From assembly GCA_937952975.1 (NCBI GenBank), contig CALFXX010000068.1, forward strand, positions 1-33,228: 33,228 nucleotides of DNA. The letters run 5' to 3'. Every line of letters begins with the position of its first letter. Position 1 is the first letter of the stretch. The translations under genes were made by a program, and so were the position numbers. The notes under the pieces are model-generated. The model was not told the DNA's origin, ran no database searches, and saw only the letters and a program-made list of their open reading frames with translations. Below are positions 1 through 9,251 of the stretch, one piece after another. The stretch comes from an uncultured Alcaligenaceae bacterium (GTDB lineage Bacteria; Pseudomonadota; Gammaproteobacteria; Burkholderiales; Burkholderiaceae_B).

Positions 1-164
1 ACGCAGATAATATTTTGGCCTCCGTGCGCCGCGACCGTGTCAACGCCATGATCGCGCTTTATCGCGCGGTGGGCGGTGGCTGGACCGTGACGGATTCTTT
101 GGCCCTGACTGGGCTGGCTCAGACAGCATTGAAAGATATGACTATAGGCAATTCAAAACCATGA
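1..164 (+). CDS. RND efflux outer-membrane channel, NodT/OprM family (C-terminal fragment)
   Basis: The gene enters from beyond the left edge; only the last 53 residues or so are present, read in frame from base 3 to a TGA at 162-164. The tail contains ALYRAVGGGW, a motif typical of the C-terminus of NodT/OprM/TolC-like outer-membrane efflux lipoproteins, where the last periplasmic helix returns to the channel. Its stop overlaps the start of the adaptor gene by four bases (ATGA), so the two are translationally coupled. The complete protein would form the outer-membrane duct for the pump encoded next. The family call rests on a short motif plus strong operon context; the lipobox and barrel lie outside the window. 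Confidence 0.8.
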   Translation, partial: ADNILASVRRDRVNAMIALYRAVGGGWTVTDSLALTGLAQTALKDMTIGNSKP

Positions 165-1288
165 CATTTACCGTGCGCTCGAGTCTTAACAGTTTAGTGT
201 TCCGAGGTCTGCTTAGCGCGTGTAGCTTCGCTCTCGTGTCGCAAATCACGGCCTCTGCTCAGGACGCGCCTCGGGCGGGTCTGACCGTAACAGTGACTCG
301 TCCCGCGGCCACTCAAATCGCTGCAGTGATCACAGCGAATGGCAGTGTTGCCGCCTGGCAAGAAGCTCTCATCGGCGCCCAGGTTGGAGGCTTACGCATG
401 GCTGAGGTGCTTGTCAATGTTGGCGATGTGGTTCAAAAAGATCAAGTGCTCGCTCTCTTTGCAACTGACACCGTGCTGGCGGATTTAGCTGTGCAAAAAG
501 CCCAGCAAGCCGAAGCGGCTGCCGCGTTAGCAGATGCAAAAGCGAACGCCGCACGAGCCCGTAGTCTAAAAGACTCGGGTGCTTTATCTGCTCAGCAAAT
601 CAATCAATACCTGACAGCCGAGCAAACTGCACAAGCTCGCCTCGAGGCCGCAACCGCGCACGTTAAGGTTCAGGAATTAAGGCTGAAGTACGCTGAGGTA
701 CGAGCCCCGGATGACGGCGTGATTTCAACGCGACAGGCCACGGTTGGCTCCGTTGTCCCACCAGGTACCGAATTATTTCGAATGGTGCGGCAGCGCCGAC
801 TTGAATGGCGCGCCGAGGTCACTTCTGAAGAGCTGAGTCAGATTAAAGTTGGGATGCCCGTGAGTGTGTTTCCCGCCAGTTTGCCAAAGGGCGCACCTGC
901 ATTGCTTGGCAGCGTTCGCGTGATTGGTCCGACCGTTGATCCACAGGCTCGTACTGCTGTCGTCTTTGTTGATCTGCCTAAGAACCCCAATGACGAGCCC
1001 CCTGTACGAGCCGGGATGTTTGCAAGTGGCCAGTTTCAGTTGGGTACGACTCAAGGCCTGACGTTGCCGCAAGAGTCTGTCGTGATGCGCGATGGGTTTA
1101 GCTACGTATTTAAAGTCGGCGAAAAACAGCGCGTCGAGCAGCTTAAAGTGAGTGTTGGGCGTCGAGTGGGTGCTCGAATCGAGGTTCTAACCGGTATAGC
1201 TGCCAGCGATAACATCGTTGAGTCAGGAGCCGGTTTCTTAACCAATGATGATTTGGTTGCTGTTTCAGCGACGGCTCAGGCCAAGTAG
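161..1288 (+). CDS. RND efflux periplasmic adaptor (membrane fusion protein, HlyD-like)
   Basis: This is the periplasmic adaptor that bridges the RND pump and the outer-membrane channel. A Sec-type signal peptide occupies about residues 1-33, with cleavage probable after ASA. A biotinyl-lipoyl-like half (IGAQVGGLRMAEVLVNVGDV) follows around residues 68-95, then an Ala/Gln-rich alpha-helical hairpin (about 105-170), the second lipoyl half (YAEVRAPDDGVIS), a beta-barrel and a membrane-proximal domain. At 375 residues it has normal length. The start overlaps the stop of the channel gene and the pump gene begins eight bases after this stop, so the three form one operon. The substrate cannot be deduced from sequence. 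Confidence 0.93.
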   Translation: MTFTVRSSLNSLVFRGLLSACSFALVSQITASAQDAPRAGLTVTVTRPAATQIAAVITANGSVAAWQEALIGAQVGGLRMAEVLVNVGDVVQKDQVLALFATDTVLADLAVQKAQQAEAAAALADAKANAARARSLKDSGALSAQQINQYLTAEQTAQARLEAATAHVKVQELRLKYAEVRAPDDGVISTRQATVGSVVPPGTELFRMVRQRRLEWRAEVTSEELSQIKVGMPVSVFPASLPKGAPALLGSVRVIGPTVDPQARTAVVFVDLPKNPNDEPPVRAGMFASGQFQLGTTQGLTLPQESVVMRDGFSYVFKVGEKQRVEQLKVSVGRRVGARIEVLTGIAASDNIVESGAGFLTNDDLVAVSATAQAK

Positions 1289-1296
1289 GCGCGCGA

Positions 1297-4200
1297 ATGA
1301 ATTTTTCTGCCTTTTCGATTCGTAATCCTATCCCCGCGATTCTGCTTTTTATTTTGTTATCGATCGCAGGGGTGTTGGCCTTTAAGGCGATTGGAGTTCA
1401 AGATTTTCCAGATATTGAGCTGCCAATGGTCACCGTCGAGGCGCAACTTCCGGGTGCGGCACCGGCGACGCTTGAAACTGAGGTCGCACGCAAGCTAGAA
1501 AATTCAATCGCCACTCTTCAGGGTATTAAAAATCTGTACACCAAAATCCTTGAAGGGGTCGTGGTGATTACAGTTGAATTCGTACTTGAAAAAGACCCAA
1601 TGGAGGCGGTCAACGATGTGCGGGATGCGGTCACGCGCGTCCGAGCTGAGTTGCCCGCTGATGTGCGTGATCCAACTGTCTTGCGTACGACGACTGCAGG
1701 TAAGCCGTTACTGACGTATGCGGTCACCTCCAAGCAAAGCGACGAAGAGGCTTTGTCTTGGTTTGTGGACAACACTGTGGCTAAACAATTGCTGACGGTG
1801 AATGGTGTTGGTCGAGTGAAGCGCATGGGTGGCTTGACGCGCGAGGTTAGGGTTGAGCTAGACGCTGCGCGTATGGCGGCACTTAACGTGACAGCGGCAG
1901 AGGTGTCGCGTCGCTTGCGTCAAATTCAACAAGAGGCACCTGGTGGCCGCGGCGATGTAGGCGGTGCAGAGCAGGCCGTACGCACGATTGCCACCGCGAG
2001 TACCGCCAAAGAATTAGGGATGCTCGACTTCCCGTTGCAAGATGGCCGCAGGGTGCGTCTGAATCAAATTGCAACGATTGTTGACGCGACAGCAGAGCGT
2101 CGCTCAATAGCTTTGGTGAATGGCCAAGCCGTCGTCGCCTTCGAAATTATGCGCAGTAAAGGCGCGAACGAAGTGACGCTCGCGCAAGAGGTTCGGCAAG
2201 TGATTAAGAGCTTGCGACTGGCGCGATCTGACATTCAGATCACTGAGCAAATTGATAACGTCGAAAAAACTGAAGAGAACTTTGAAGGTTCGATGCACCT
2301 GCTGTACGAGGGTGCAATCCTAGCGGTTGTTGTCGTTTGGTACTTTTTACGTGATTGGCGCGCCACGATTGTGTCTGCTGCAGCCTTGCCCTTGTCAATT
2401 TTGCCAGCATTTTTAGGGATCTATCTGTTTGGCTTTACGCTGAATATGGTGACACTGACTTCTCTTGCGTTGGTGGTCGGCATATTGGTTGATGACGCGA
2501 TCGTTGAAGTTGAAAACATTGCTCGTCATCTGCGCATGGGCAAAACTCCTTTCCAGGCGGCACTTGAAGCGGCGGATGAAATAGGACTGGCCGTTATTGC
2601 GACCACCTTTGCTTTGGTGGCGGTATTTTTGCCCACAGCATTCATGGCGGGGATTCCAGGAAAATTCTTTAAGCAGTTTGGCTGGACCGCAGTACTCGCT
2701 ATTTTGGCTTCGCTGTTGGTCGCCCGCTTGCTGACGCCAATGATGTCCGCCTACATTATGAAAGCGGTGCCAGAATCGGCACGCGAGCAAGGCGATGGTT
2801 GGATCATGCGTCGTTATCTCAAATCAGTCACCTGGTGTCTATCGCACCGTCTGTTGACGCTTGTCTTGGCCACTCTGTTTTTTGCAGGCTCTATTGCCTT
2901 AGTGCCGCTTTTACCCAAGGGATTTGTGCCTCCCGCTGATCGAAGCCAAACACTCGTGAATATTGAACGTGCGCCAGGAAGCACGTTGCAAGAGACCCTC
3001 CGGGCGGCAGAGCGTGTTCGTCTGAAACTCGAGGCGATTCCTGAAGTGGTCAAGGTATTTAGCTCGGTTGGTGCCGGTGTATCAGGCGATGCGTTTGCAA
3101 GAGGGTCTGCTGCCGAGGTCCGCAAAGCGTCTTTGACCGTGACGTTGGTCCATCGCTCAGACCGTAAGAAAAATCAGCAAGAGGTTGAAGCCGATATTCG
3201 CACCTTATTAGCGCGCGAGCCTGGGGTTCGTATCACCGTCGGGCCACAAGACGTTGGCGTAAAAATGCAGATCGTTTTGCAAAGCGAAGATCCGCTTGCG
3301 CTAACCGCTGCAGCACATGTGGTTGAGGGCGAGTTGCGAGGTTTGAAAGGGATCGGCAATGTGCTGTCTTCGGCTAGTTTGGTGCGCCCAGAATTAATTG
3401 TGCGGCCAGACTTTGCGCGCGCTGCAGATTTAGGTGTGACTGCGCAAAGTATTGCTGAAACTTTGCGCGTGGCAACGAGCGGCGACTATGACGTCAGTTT
3501 GCCCAAGCTCACCTTGTCTGAACGGCAAATTCCAATTCGCGTCAAGCTACCGGACTCTGCCCGCACGGATATTGACGCGCTAGCTCGTTTGACGGTACCT
3601 GGGCGCTATGGTCCCGTTTTGTTAGGTAATGTCGCGACCTTAACAATGGATAGTGGACCCGCGCAGATTGATCGATTAAATCGTAGCCGTAATGTGGTGC
3701 TTGATGTCGAGTTGGGTGGGCGTCAGTTGGGTGAGGTCTATGCAGAGGCAAAAGGCTTGCCGGGTCTGCGTAACTTACCAGCGGGAGTGCGTCAGACTGA
3801 GCTCGGCGATGCAAAAGAGATGCAAGCGCTATTTGCCAGTTTTGGGTTGGCGATGGCGATCGGCTTGTTGTGCATTTATATGATTTTGGTTTTGTTATTT
3901 CACGACTTTTTGCAGCCAATCACCATTCTGGGTGCCTTACCTCTTTCAATTGGGGGCGCCTTCGTCGCGTTGCTCTTAACTGGAAAAAGCTTTTCAATGC
4001 CCTCGTTGATCGGCTTGATTATGTTGATGGGGATTGTGACAAAAAATTCAATCCTACTGGTTGAATATGCCATTGTGGCCAGACGGAGTGGAATTTCGCG
4101 TACCGAGGCGTTGCTAGACGCCTGTCACAAGCGCGCGCGTCCGATCGTGATGACAACGATCGCGATGATCGCCGGCATGTTTCCGATTGCGATTGGTTGG

Positions 4201-4365
4201 GGTTCAGATCCAAGTTTTCGCTCGCCGATGTCGATTGCCGTGATGGGCGGATTATTGACTTCAACGCTGCTCAGTCTGTTGGTGATCCCTGCTGTGTTTA
4301 CCTACGTGGATGACTTGGCGCTTTGGTTACAAAGAATGAAGAAGAAAGTGGTCCGCAGCGCCTGA
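1297..4365 (+). CDS. RND efflux pump, inner-membrane permease
   Basis: This 1022-residue protein is a proton-driven resistance-nodulation-division pump of the AcrB/MexB superfamily. TM1 lies near the N-terminus (PAILLFILLSIAGVLAFKAI), a large periplasmic loop follows, and the second half repeats the plan after about residue 510. The proton-relay acidic pair in TM4 is present (GILVDDAIVEVEN, D399 and D400), as is the TM10 lysine (MGIVTKNSILLVEY, K916), so the pump should be active. It is the last gene of the efflux operon. Its divergence from the AcrB/MexB core suggests a less studied subgroup; drug, solvent or metabolite export are all possible. Metal-type CusA pumps differ in their methionine pattern, which I do not see here. 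Confidence 0.95.
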   Translation: MNFSAFSIRNPIPAILLFILLSIAGVLAFKAIGVQDFPDIELPMVTVEAQLPGAAPATLETEVARKLENSIATLQGIKNLYTKILEGVVVITVEFVLEKDPMEAVNDVRDAVTRVRAELPADVRDPTVLRTTTAGKPLLTYAVTSKQSDEEALSWFVDNTVAKQLLTVNGVGRVKRMGGLTREVRVELDAARMAALNVTAAEVSRRLRQIQQEAPGGRGDVGGAEQAVRTIATASTAKELGMLDFPLQDGRRVRLNQIATIVDATAERRSIALVNGQAVVAFEIMRSKGANEVTLAQEVRQVIKSLRLARSDIQITEQIDNVEKTEENFEGSMHLLYEGAILAVVVVWYFLRDWRATIVSAAALPLSILPAFLGIYLFGFTLNMVTLTSLALVVGILVDDAIVEVENIARHLRMGKTPFQAALEAADEIGLAVIATTFALVAVFLPTAFMAGIPGKFFKQFGWTAVLAILASLLVARLLTPMMSAYIMKAVPESAREQGDGWIMRRYLKSVTWCLSHRLLTLVLATLFFAGSIALVPLLPKGFVPPADRSQTLVNIERAPGSTLQETLRAAERVRLKLEAIPEVVKVFSSVGAGVSGDAFARGSAAEVRKASLTVTLVHRSDRKKNQQEVEADIRTLLAREPGVRITVGPQDVGVKMQIVLQSEDPLALTAAAHVVEGELRGLKGIGNVLSSASLVRPELIVRPDFARAADLGVTAQSIAETLRVATSGDYDVSLPKLTLSERQIPIRVKLPDSARTDIDALARLTVPGRYGPVLLGNVATLTMDSGPAQIDRLNRSRNVVLDVELGGRQLGEVYAEAKGLPGLRNLPAGVRQTELGDAKEMQALFASFGLAMAIGLLCIYMILVLLFHDFLQPITILGALPLSIGGAFVALLLTGKSFSMPSLIGLIMLMGIVTKNSILLVEYAIVARRSGISRTEALLDACHKRARPIVMTTIAMIAGMFPIAIGWGSDPSFRSPMSIAVMGGLLTSTLLSLLVIPAVFTYVDDLALWLQRMKKKVVRSA

Positions 4366-4444
4366 GGAGGCGACCGCTTGCGATCTGCCTCTTGGCCTCT
4401 GTGCCTTATCGTGTCACAAACGAGGCTGTGCTTAGTCTGGTCTC

Positions 4445-6025
4445 TTAGCCCTTTCGCATCGTATAAAACACCGGACCTTGCGCCTGAAAATTGACCCAGC
4501 CCTTGCGTAACGCCATCAGGTTATAGATGGCACCCAGTGGGATGTAAGGGACCTGATCAAACACCTGGAGTTGGATGCCCTCGCAAAGCGCTTTGCGTTG
4601 CTCGAGAGTTGGCGCGTAAAACCAATCAGTCCGTAATTTTTCAATAGTTGGGTTTGTCGGCCAGCCAAACCATGCTTGCTTGCCCGTGCCGCGGATGCCG
4701 AGGTTGCTAGTGGGATCAAGATTGCTCGTGCCCGTCATGGCAGTGAAACCGACATGCCAGCCGCCCGCGGCTGGGGGCTCTTGGCTATTGCGGCGTTGCA
4801 GATAGCTGCCCCAGTCCATTGAGCGCAAGTCGACTTTTAGGTCTAATTTTTTGAATAAATCTGCAGTCACGAGCGCCGAGGCATGATGCTTAGGTGAGTC
4901 AACAGGATCAAGCAACACAATGGGTTCACCCTTGTAGCCCGCTTCTTTAATCAGCGAGCGGGCGAGGGCGAAGTCACGTTTGCCTGTTAGTTTCTCTAAG
5001 CCCGCCTTGGTTGCCATGGGTGTGCCAGGCACCCAAACCCCAACTTGATCATTCCAATACTCAGGAAACTCTGAACCGTTAGCTGCCGTCATGTATTCAG
5101 TTTGGTTGACGACCGCCAAAATGGCACGGCGCATCAATACATTGTCAAACGGTGGATAAAGGTGATTGAAGCGCATGATCGAGATCGCAGGCAAGGCACT
5201 TTTGATCAAGGTAATCGCAGGGTCTTTACGCAAAACGGGGATGAAATCATTGTCGACGGATTCAATGCCATCGACTTCGTTGTTTTGCAGCGCTGCCACT
5301 GCAGTTGCCCGGTCATTGATGACTTGCCATTTGACATCTGTCACGTGGGCAATTTTGGGGCCTGCAGTGTTGGTGGCAACGCCATCTGACCGTGGCACAT
5401 AATCAGTAAATTTTTCGTATACGACCTGTGAACCCGATACCCATTTTTCGGCAATGAAGCGGTAAGGTCCACTCCCAATCATTTCTTTGACTGGGACATT
5501 ATCTGGTGTGTTGGCCAAGCGCTCGGGCATGATCGAAGCTGAGGAGCCCGAGAGCGAGTACATCAGCAGAGGAAAGGGTTTGCTCAGAGTGATTTCAATG
5601 GTCTTTTCGTTCACGGCCTTAAGTTCAGTGATGAGGCCAAAAAGAGTTTGCCCAAGAGGGTTGCGTTTGCCAAACCGGATAATGCTGGCGACGATGTCTT
5701 TTGACGTGACGGCACTGCCATCATGAAACTTCAACCCCTCACGCAAGGTAAGTTTCCAGGTTAGATCATTGTTTTCGAGCGTTTGGTTGCCCACCATTTG
5801 TGGTTGAGGCTGATAGTTTTCGTCTAAGCCATAGAGCGTGTCAAAGACTTGCAGCGCATGACAAGCTGTAATGGTTGCCGTCGTAAACATTGGATCCAAC
5901 AAAGCAAGATCAGTCTCTGGAACCCAGCGTAAGAGAGATTTGCCTGCCTGCGCGAAGCTCAGTGAAGGGAGCTGAGCCAGGCCAACTGCTGCACCAGAAC
6001 TAAGAAGGAAGGTTCTGCGATCCAT
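4445..6025 (-). CDS. ABC transporter substrate-binding protein, family 5 (peptide/nickel/opine class)
   Basis: This is a 526-residue periplasmic binding protein of SBP family 5 (DppA/OppA/NikA-like). The N-terminus MDRRTFLLSSGAAVG is a twin-arginine signal, followed by a hydrophobic stretch and a likely cleavage after SFAQA, so export folded through Tat is probable. The family features LREGLKFHDGSAVTSKDIV (about residues 95-113) and MIGSGPYRF (about 180) are clear. It would deliver a peptide, glutathione-like or other polar ligand to an ABC importer. No permease or ATPase genes lie nearby, so it is an orphan whose partners must be elsewhere. It converges with the RND operon; the 79-bp gap has no convincing terminator. 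Confidence 0.92.
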   Translation of the reverse strand: MDRRTFLLSSGAAVGLAQLPSLSFAQAGKSLLRWVPETDLALLDPMFTTATITACHALQVFDTLYGLDENYQPQPQMVGNQTLENNDLTWKLTLREGLKFHDGSAVTSKDIVASIIRFGKRNPLGQTLFGLITELKAVNEKTIEITLSKPFPLLMYSLSGSSASIMPERLANTPDNVPVKEMIGSGPYRFIAEKWVSGSQVVYEKFTDYVPRSDGVATNTAGPKIAHVTDVKWQVINDRATAVAALQNNEVDGIESVDNDFIPVLRKDPAITLIKSALPAISIMRFNHLYPPFDNVLMRRAILAVVNQTEYMTAANGSEFPEYWNDQVGVWVPGTPMATKAGLEKLTGKRDFALARSLIKEAGYKGEPIVLLDPVDSPKHHASALVTADLFKKLDLKVDLRSMDWGSYLQRRNSQEPPAAGGWHVGFTAMTGTSNLDPTSNLGIRGTGKQAWFGWPTNPTIEKLRTDWFYAPTLEQRKALCEGIQLQVFDQVPYIPLGAIYNLMALRKGWVNFQAQGPVFYTMRKG

Positions 6026-6107
6026 GGGTTGTTCCTGTGAGTAACTGAAGAAAGATCTGAGAAAAGACTTCTTGATAGCTTAGCGCAAGGTTAGCAAATG
6101 ATTAGCG

Positions 6108-7190
6108 TCACGATTGATGTAACGCTTGGTGTCCGCTTGGAGAGCGCTTGAACCATACAAGTGAAAGACAAAGAGCCAAAATCGTCAGTGCCAGTGCTAA
6201 CGCGCCAAACAGAGCAGAGATTTCGGTATCGCGCCTTTCAAGAGAAAATTTACTCGATAAATGGCGATACACCTCTTTTAAGTCTTGCGAATTGCCCGCG
6301 CGAAAGAATTCACCCTCAGTAATTTTTGCAATTGCTTGCAGTGCTTGCTCATCCACGCGGGCGTAAAACGAGGAACCTTCCCAACCAGGAATAAAACCAT
6401 TTGGTGTTCCGAAAGCCACCGTGTAGACGCGTACGCCTCGTTGCGCCGCTTGCTTGGCCGCGGCAAGTGGATCGGGTCCGTTGGTGCGTCGTCCATCCGA
6501 AAGTAAGATGATGGCGCCGTTTGTATATGACCCAGGGGGCACGGGTGGGGCTGCGGGGGCGACAGGCGCCGAGGGTTTGCGCTCAGCCAAAGGTTTGCTG
6601 CCCCAGCGCCCAAACTCGTCGCCATAGATCGCCGCCTGCAGATCCACGCCCGAGCTCGGCAATAAAGTTGAGAGTGCTAAGAGCAGGCCACTGCCCGTCG
6701 CGGTGCCGCGCTGTAGCTGAAAGCGATCCACTGAAGCGACCAAAGCCTCGCGTTCATCTGTGACCTGTTGCACCAGTTGCGCCGTACCGGCAAAAGAAAC
6801 AGTACCGATACGAATGTTGTTAGGGAGGTCGCGTAAAAAATCTTTCACTGTCGCTTGCGCAGCTTGGATGCGATTGGGCTCTACGTCTTCGGCCAACATG
6901 CTTCGCGAGACGTCTACTGCAAGGACAAGAGTCATGTAATCGGCGGGCAAGGTGACTTGCGCGGTTGGCCGCGCAGCACCGACAATGGCAACACACAGGG
7001 CCAGCCACAAGAGCGCTGGCGGGGTATGGCGGCGCCAGCTATGACGTGGGCCCAGTGCCTCTCGGATGATGCTGAGATTCGAGTACGTGAACGCAAAGCG
7101 ATGTTTGCGCTTGAGTAGCCAAAGATAGATCAGCGGCAACGCAAGCGCTAAAGAAAAACACCATAAAAAGTGCGGCCAAATAAAGTGCAT
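6108..7190 (-). CDS. VWA-domain membrane protein, BatA-like
   Basis: From the preferred ATG at 7190 the protein has 360 residues (MHFIWPHFLW); an ATG at 7223 would add eleven. Order: N-terminal TM helix (about residues 5-25), a second TM (PALLWLALCVAIVGAA), a periplasmic or cytoplasmic von Willebrand A domain, and a C-terminal TM (FGALALALTILALCLSLVWF) before a basic tail. The metal-ion-dependent adhesion site is intact: DVSRS, the Thr/Ser strand GTVSFAGTA, and LLSDG. A Pro/Ala-rich insert of about 40 residues (PVAPAAPPVPPG) precedes that last strand. It is a paralogue of the VWA gene at 10316-11323 and diverges from the protease-MoxR-DUF58-VWA run, which places it in the same MoxR/BatA chaperone-like system. 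Confidence 0.88.
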   Translation of the reverse strand: MHFIWPHFLWCFSLALALPLIYLWLLKRKHRFAFTYSNLSIIREALGPRHSWRRHTPPALLWLALCVAIVGAARPTAQVTLPADYMTLVLAVDVSRSMLAEDVEPNRIQAAQATVKDFLRDLPNNIRIGTVSFAGTAQLVQQVTDEREALVASVDRFQLQRGTATGSGLLLALSTLLPSSGVDLQAAIYGDEFGRWGSKPLAERKPSAPVAPAAPPVPPGSYTNGAIILLSDGRRTNGPDPLAAAKQAAQRGVRVYTVAFGTPNGFIPGWEGSSFYARVDEQALQAIAKITEGEFFRAGNSQDLKEVYRHLSSKFSLERRDTEISALFGALALALTILALCLSLVWFKRSPSGHQALHQS

Positions 7191-7254
7191 GAAGGCATCA
7201 GTGGAGTTATGATGAATCATCACTTTATCACCGCTTGGCGGGATTAGGTTTTTT

Positions 7255-8181
7255 ATGAAACGGGCCGCGCTCTATAGCCATCGTCCAGTATCGGGCCAAA
7301 AAATGCCTGAGGGGGCGGCTGTGCTTGATGCGAGCGCTGCGAGCGCTTTGAGTGCTGCGCTGAGCGCGCCCAGCGCAAAGATGTCGAAGTACAGCCGGCT
7401 CTACGAGCGGCTTGGATGGCTTGCTCTGGGCATTCTGTTTGGTTTGGCACTGCTTTTTGCTTACGATCGTTTTCAGCCGGTCCGTACTGAACTGACACAA
7501 GAGCAAATCGATGCGGCCGTTTTGCACACACTGGCGACTAAAGAGTTGCCCTCGCGTGCGGCCCGAGCGGCTGCACTCATTGCGCCCTCAGTCGTTCGTA
7601 TTCGTGGTGACATCCTCGATGCCAAAGGCACACAGGTTGGGGACAACGACTTTGGTGTTGGGACGGGTGTGGTCATTAAAGACGATGGCACCATTTTGAC
7701 TAATTTGCACGTTGTGGCGGCCGCGCCCCGACTTGTCGTGACTTTTGCAGATGGCTTAGAGTCGCCTGCAGTGATCGTCTCTGCCCAACGTGACAAGGAT
7801 TTAGCGGTATTGAAGCCGCTCAATATTCCCGATGATTTACAGCCGGCTACGCTCGGCTCGAGTCAAAACCTGAGCCCAGGTGATGACGTGGTGGCGGTGG
7901 GTTTTCCTTTTGGCCTAGGTGCATCGGTATCGGCGGGGGTGATCTCTGGTTTAAACCGCACGTTTAAACCGACAGAGGGTCCTGCGCTCACTGGGTTGAT
8001 TCAGTTCGACGCAGCCGCGAATCCGGGCAACTCAGGCGGCCCCTTGGTCAATATGGCGGGTGAGGTACTAGGGATTGTCACCGCTATTTTGAATCCGACG
8101 AGTGTCAGAACGTTTGTTGGTGTTGGCTTTGCGATCACCATTGAGAATGCGGGTGCTGCTTTAGGCATGCCTGCTTTTTAA
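7255..8181 (+). CDS. Membrane-anchored S1C (HtrA/DegP-like) serine protease without PDZ domain
   Basis: This is a trypsin-fold protease of 308 residues. A low-complexity Ala/Ser-rich N-terminus (about 20-42) is followed by one TM segment (LGWLALGILFGLALLFAY), then the catalytic domain facing the periplasm. The triad is complete: H152 in TNLHVV, D182 in DKDLAVL and S260 in GNSGGPLV. The protein ends soon after the protease domain, so the PDZ domains of DegP/DegS are missing. The start is uncertain: ATG 7255 is used, but ATG 7381 (MSKYSRLYERLGW) lies just before the TM helix and neither has a strong ribosome site. It sits 35 bases before moxR, suggesting co-transcription and a role in processing or quality control for that module. 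Confidence 0.9.
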   Translation: MKRAALYSHRPVSGQKMPEGAAVLDASAASALSAALSAPSAKMSKYSRLYERLGWLALGILFGLALLFAYDRFQPVRTELTQEQIDAAVLHTLATKELPSRAARAAALIAPSVVRIRGDILDAKGTQVGDNDFGVGTGVVIKDDGTILTNLHVVAAAPRLVVTFADGLESPAVIVSAQRDKDLAVLKPLNIPDDLQPATLGSSQNLSPGDDVVAVGFPFGLGASVSAGVISGLNRTFKPTEGPALTGLIQFDAAANPGNSGGPLVNMAGEVLGIVTAILNPTSVRTFVGVGFAITIENAGAALGMPAF

Positions 8182-8216
8182 ATTTAGGTAAATTGATTTG
8201 AACAACGGAAATTGAT

Positions 8217-9251
8217 ATGAATAGCGATCCTCAAGAGTGGAACCGTGGTCAGTCACCTCAACCTGTTCAGCAGACGGCTGCGTTAATGGAGCGGGTGCTT
8301 TATGAAGTCAAACGTATCGTGGTGGGTCAAGATCAGTTTTTAGAGAGGATGTTGGTGGCGATTTTGGCGCAAGGCCACCTGTTGATTGAGGGTGTACCCG
8401 GCCTCGCGAAAACCTTGACGGTCAATACCCTGGCCAAAGCCATCCAAGGCACGTTTAAACGGATTCAATTTACCCCCGATCTATTACCGGCAGATTTAGT
8501 CGGTACGCAAATTTACAATCAACGAACGAGTGAATTCAGTACAGTGTTGGGGCCCGTCTTTGCCAATCTTGTGCTCGCCGATGAAATCAACCGTGCCCCA
8601 GCCAAGGTGCAAAGCGCCTTGCTTGAGGTCATGCAAGAGCGTCAAGTGACGATTGCAGGGCAAACCCACAAGGTGCCGTCGCCTTTTTTAGTGATGGCGA
8701 CTCAAAACCCGATCGAGACTGAAGGCACTTATCCTTTGCCCGAAGCGCAAGTTGATCGCTTCATGATGAAAGTGTTGGTGGGCTATCCCAAAGAGGAAGA
8801 AGAGTTTGTGATTGTGCAGCGCGTGATTGGGCCTGCGATCAGCATCCAGGCGGTTGCGACGACTGAACAGATCGCAGCTCTGCAGTCGCAATCTCGACAG
8901 GGTTACGTTGACCCTGCATTGATTCAGTATGCCGTAAAGCTTGTCTCAGCCACACGAGATCCTGCACAGTTTGGTCTGCCGGATCTTGCGCGCTACCTGA
9001 CTTTTGGTGCGAGTCCGCGCGCGACCATTGGTTTGATTGAAGGTGCGCGTGCCCTGGCGTTTTTGCGTGGGCGTGGTTATGCCTTGCCGCAAGACGTTAT
9101 GGATTTAGTACCAGATGTTTTGCGGCATCGTTTGGTATTGTCGTATGAGGCTTTGTCAGAGGGGTTGTCAGCGGATCAGGTCATTGAACAAATATTGCGT
9201 GCGGTTCCTGCGCCCGACAAGCCACTTGATAGTCATGTTCGGGTTTCTTAA
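8217..9251 (+). CDS. MoxR-family AAA+ ATPase
   Basis: This 344-residue AAA+ ATPase belongs to the MoxR group, thought to act as a chaperone that matures or remodels protein complexes together with VWA and DUF58 partners. Walker A is GVPGLAKT (residues 59-66), Walker B is LVLADEINRAPAKVQ with the adjacent LLEVMQERQVTI, and the sensor region ATQNPIETEGTYPLPEAQ ends in the DRF arginine motif. A C-terminal lid domain (PRATIGLIEGARALAFLRGR) completes the fold. All catalytic residues appear present. The last 17 bases overlap the DUF58 gene, so the two are translationally coupled. Confidence 0.96.
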   Translation: MNSDPQEWNRGQSPQPVQQTAALMERVLYEVKRIVVGQDQFLERMLVAILAQGHLLIEGVPGLAKTLTVNTLAKAIQGTFKRIQFTPDLLPADLVGTQIYNQRTSEFSTVLGPVFANLVLADEINRAPAKVQSALLEVMQERQVTIAGQTHKVPSPFLVMATQNPIETEGTYPLPEAQVDRFMMKVLVGYPKEEEEFVIVQRVIGPAISIQAVATTEQIAALQSQSRQGYVDPALIQYAVKLVSATRDPAQFGLPDLARYLTFGASPRATIGLIEGARALAFLRGRGYALPQDVMDLVPDVLRHRLVLSYEALSEGLSADQVIEQILRAVPAPDKPLDSHVRVS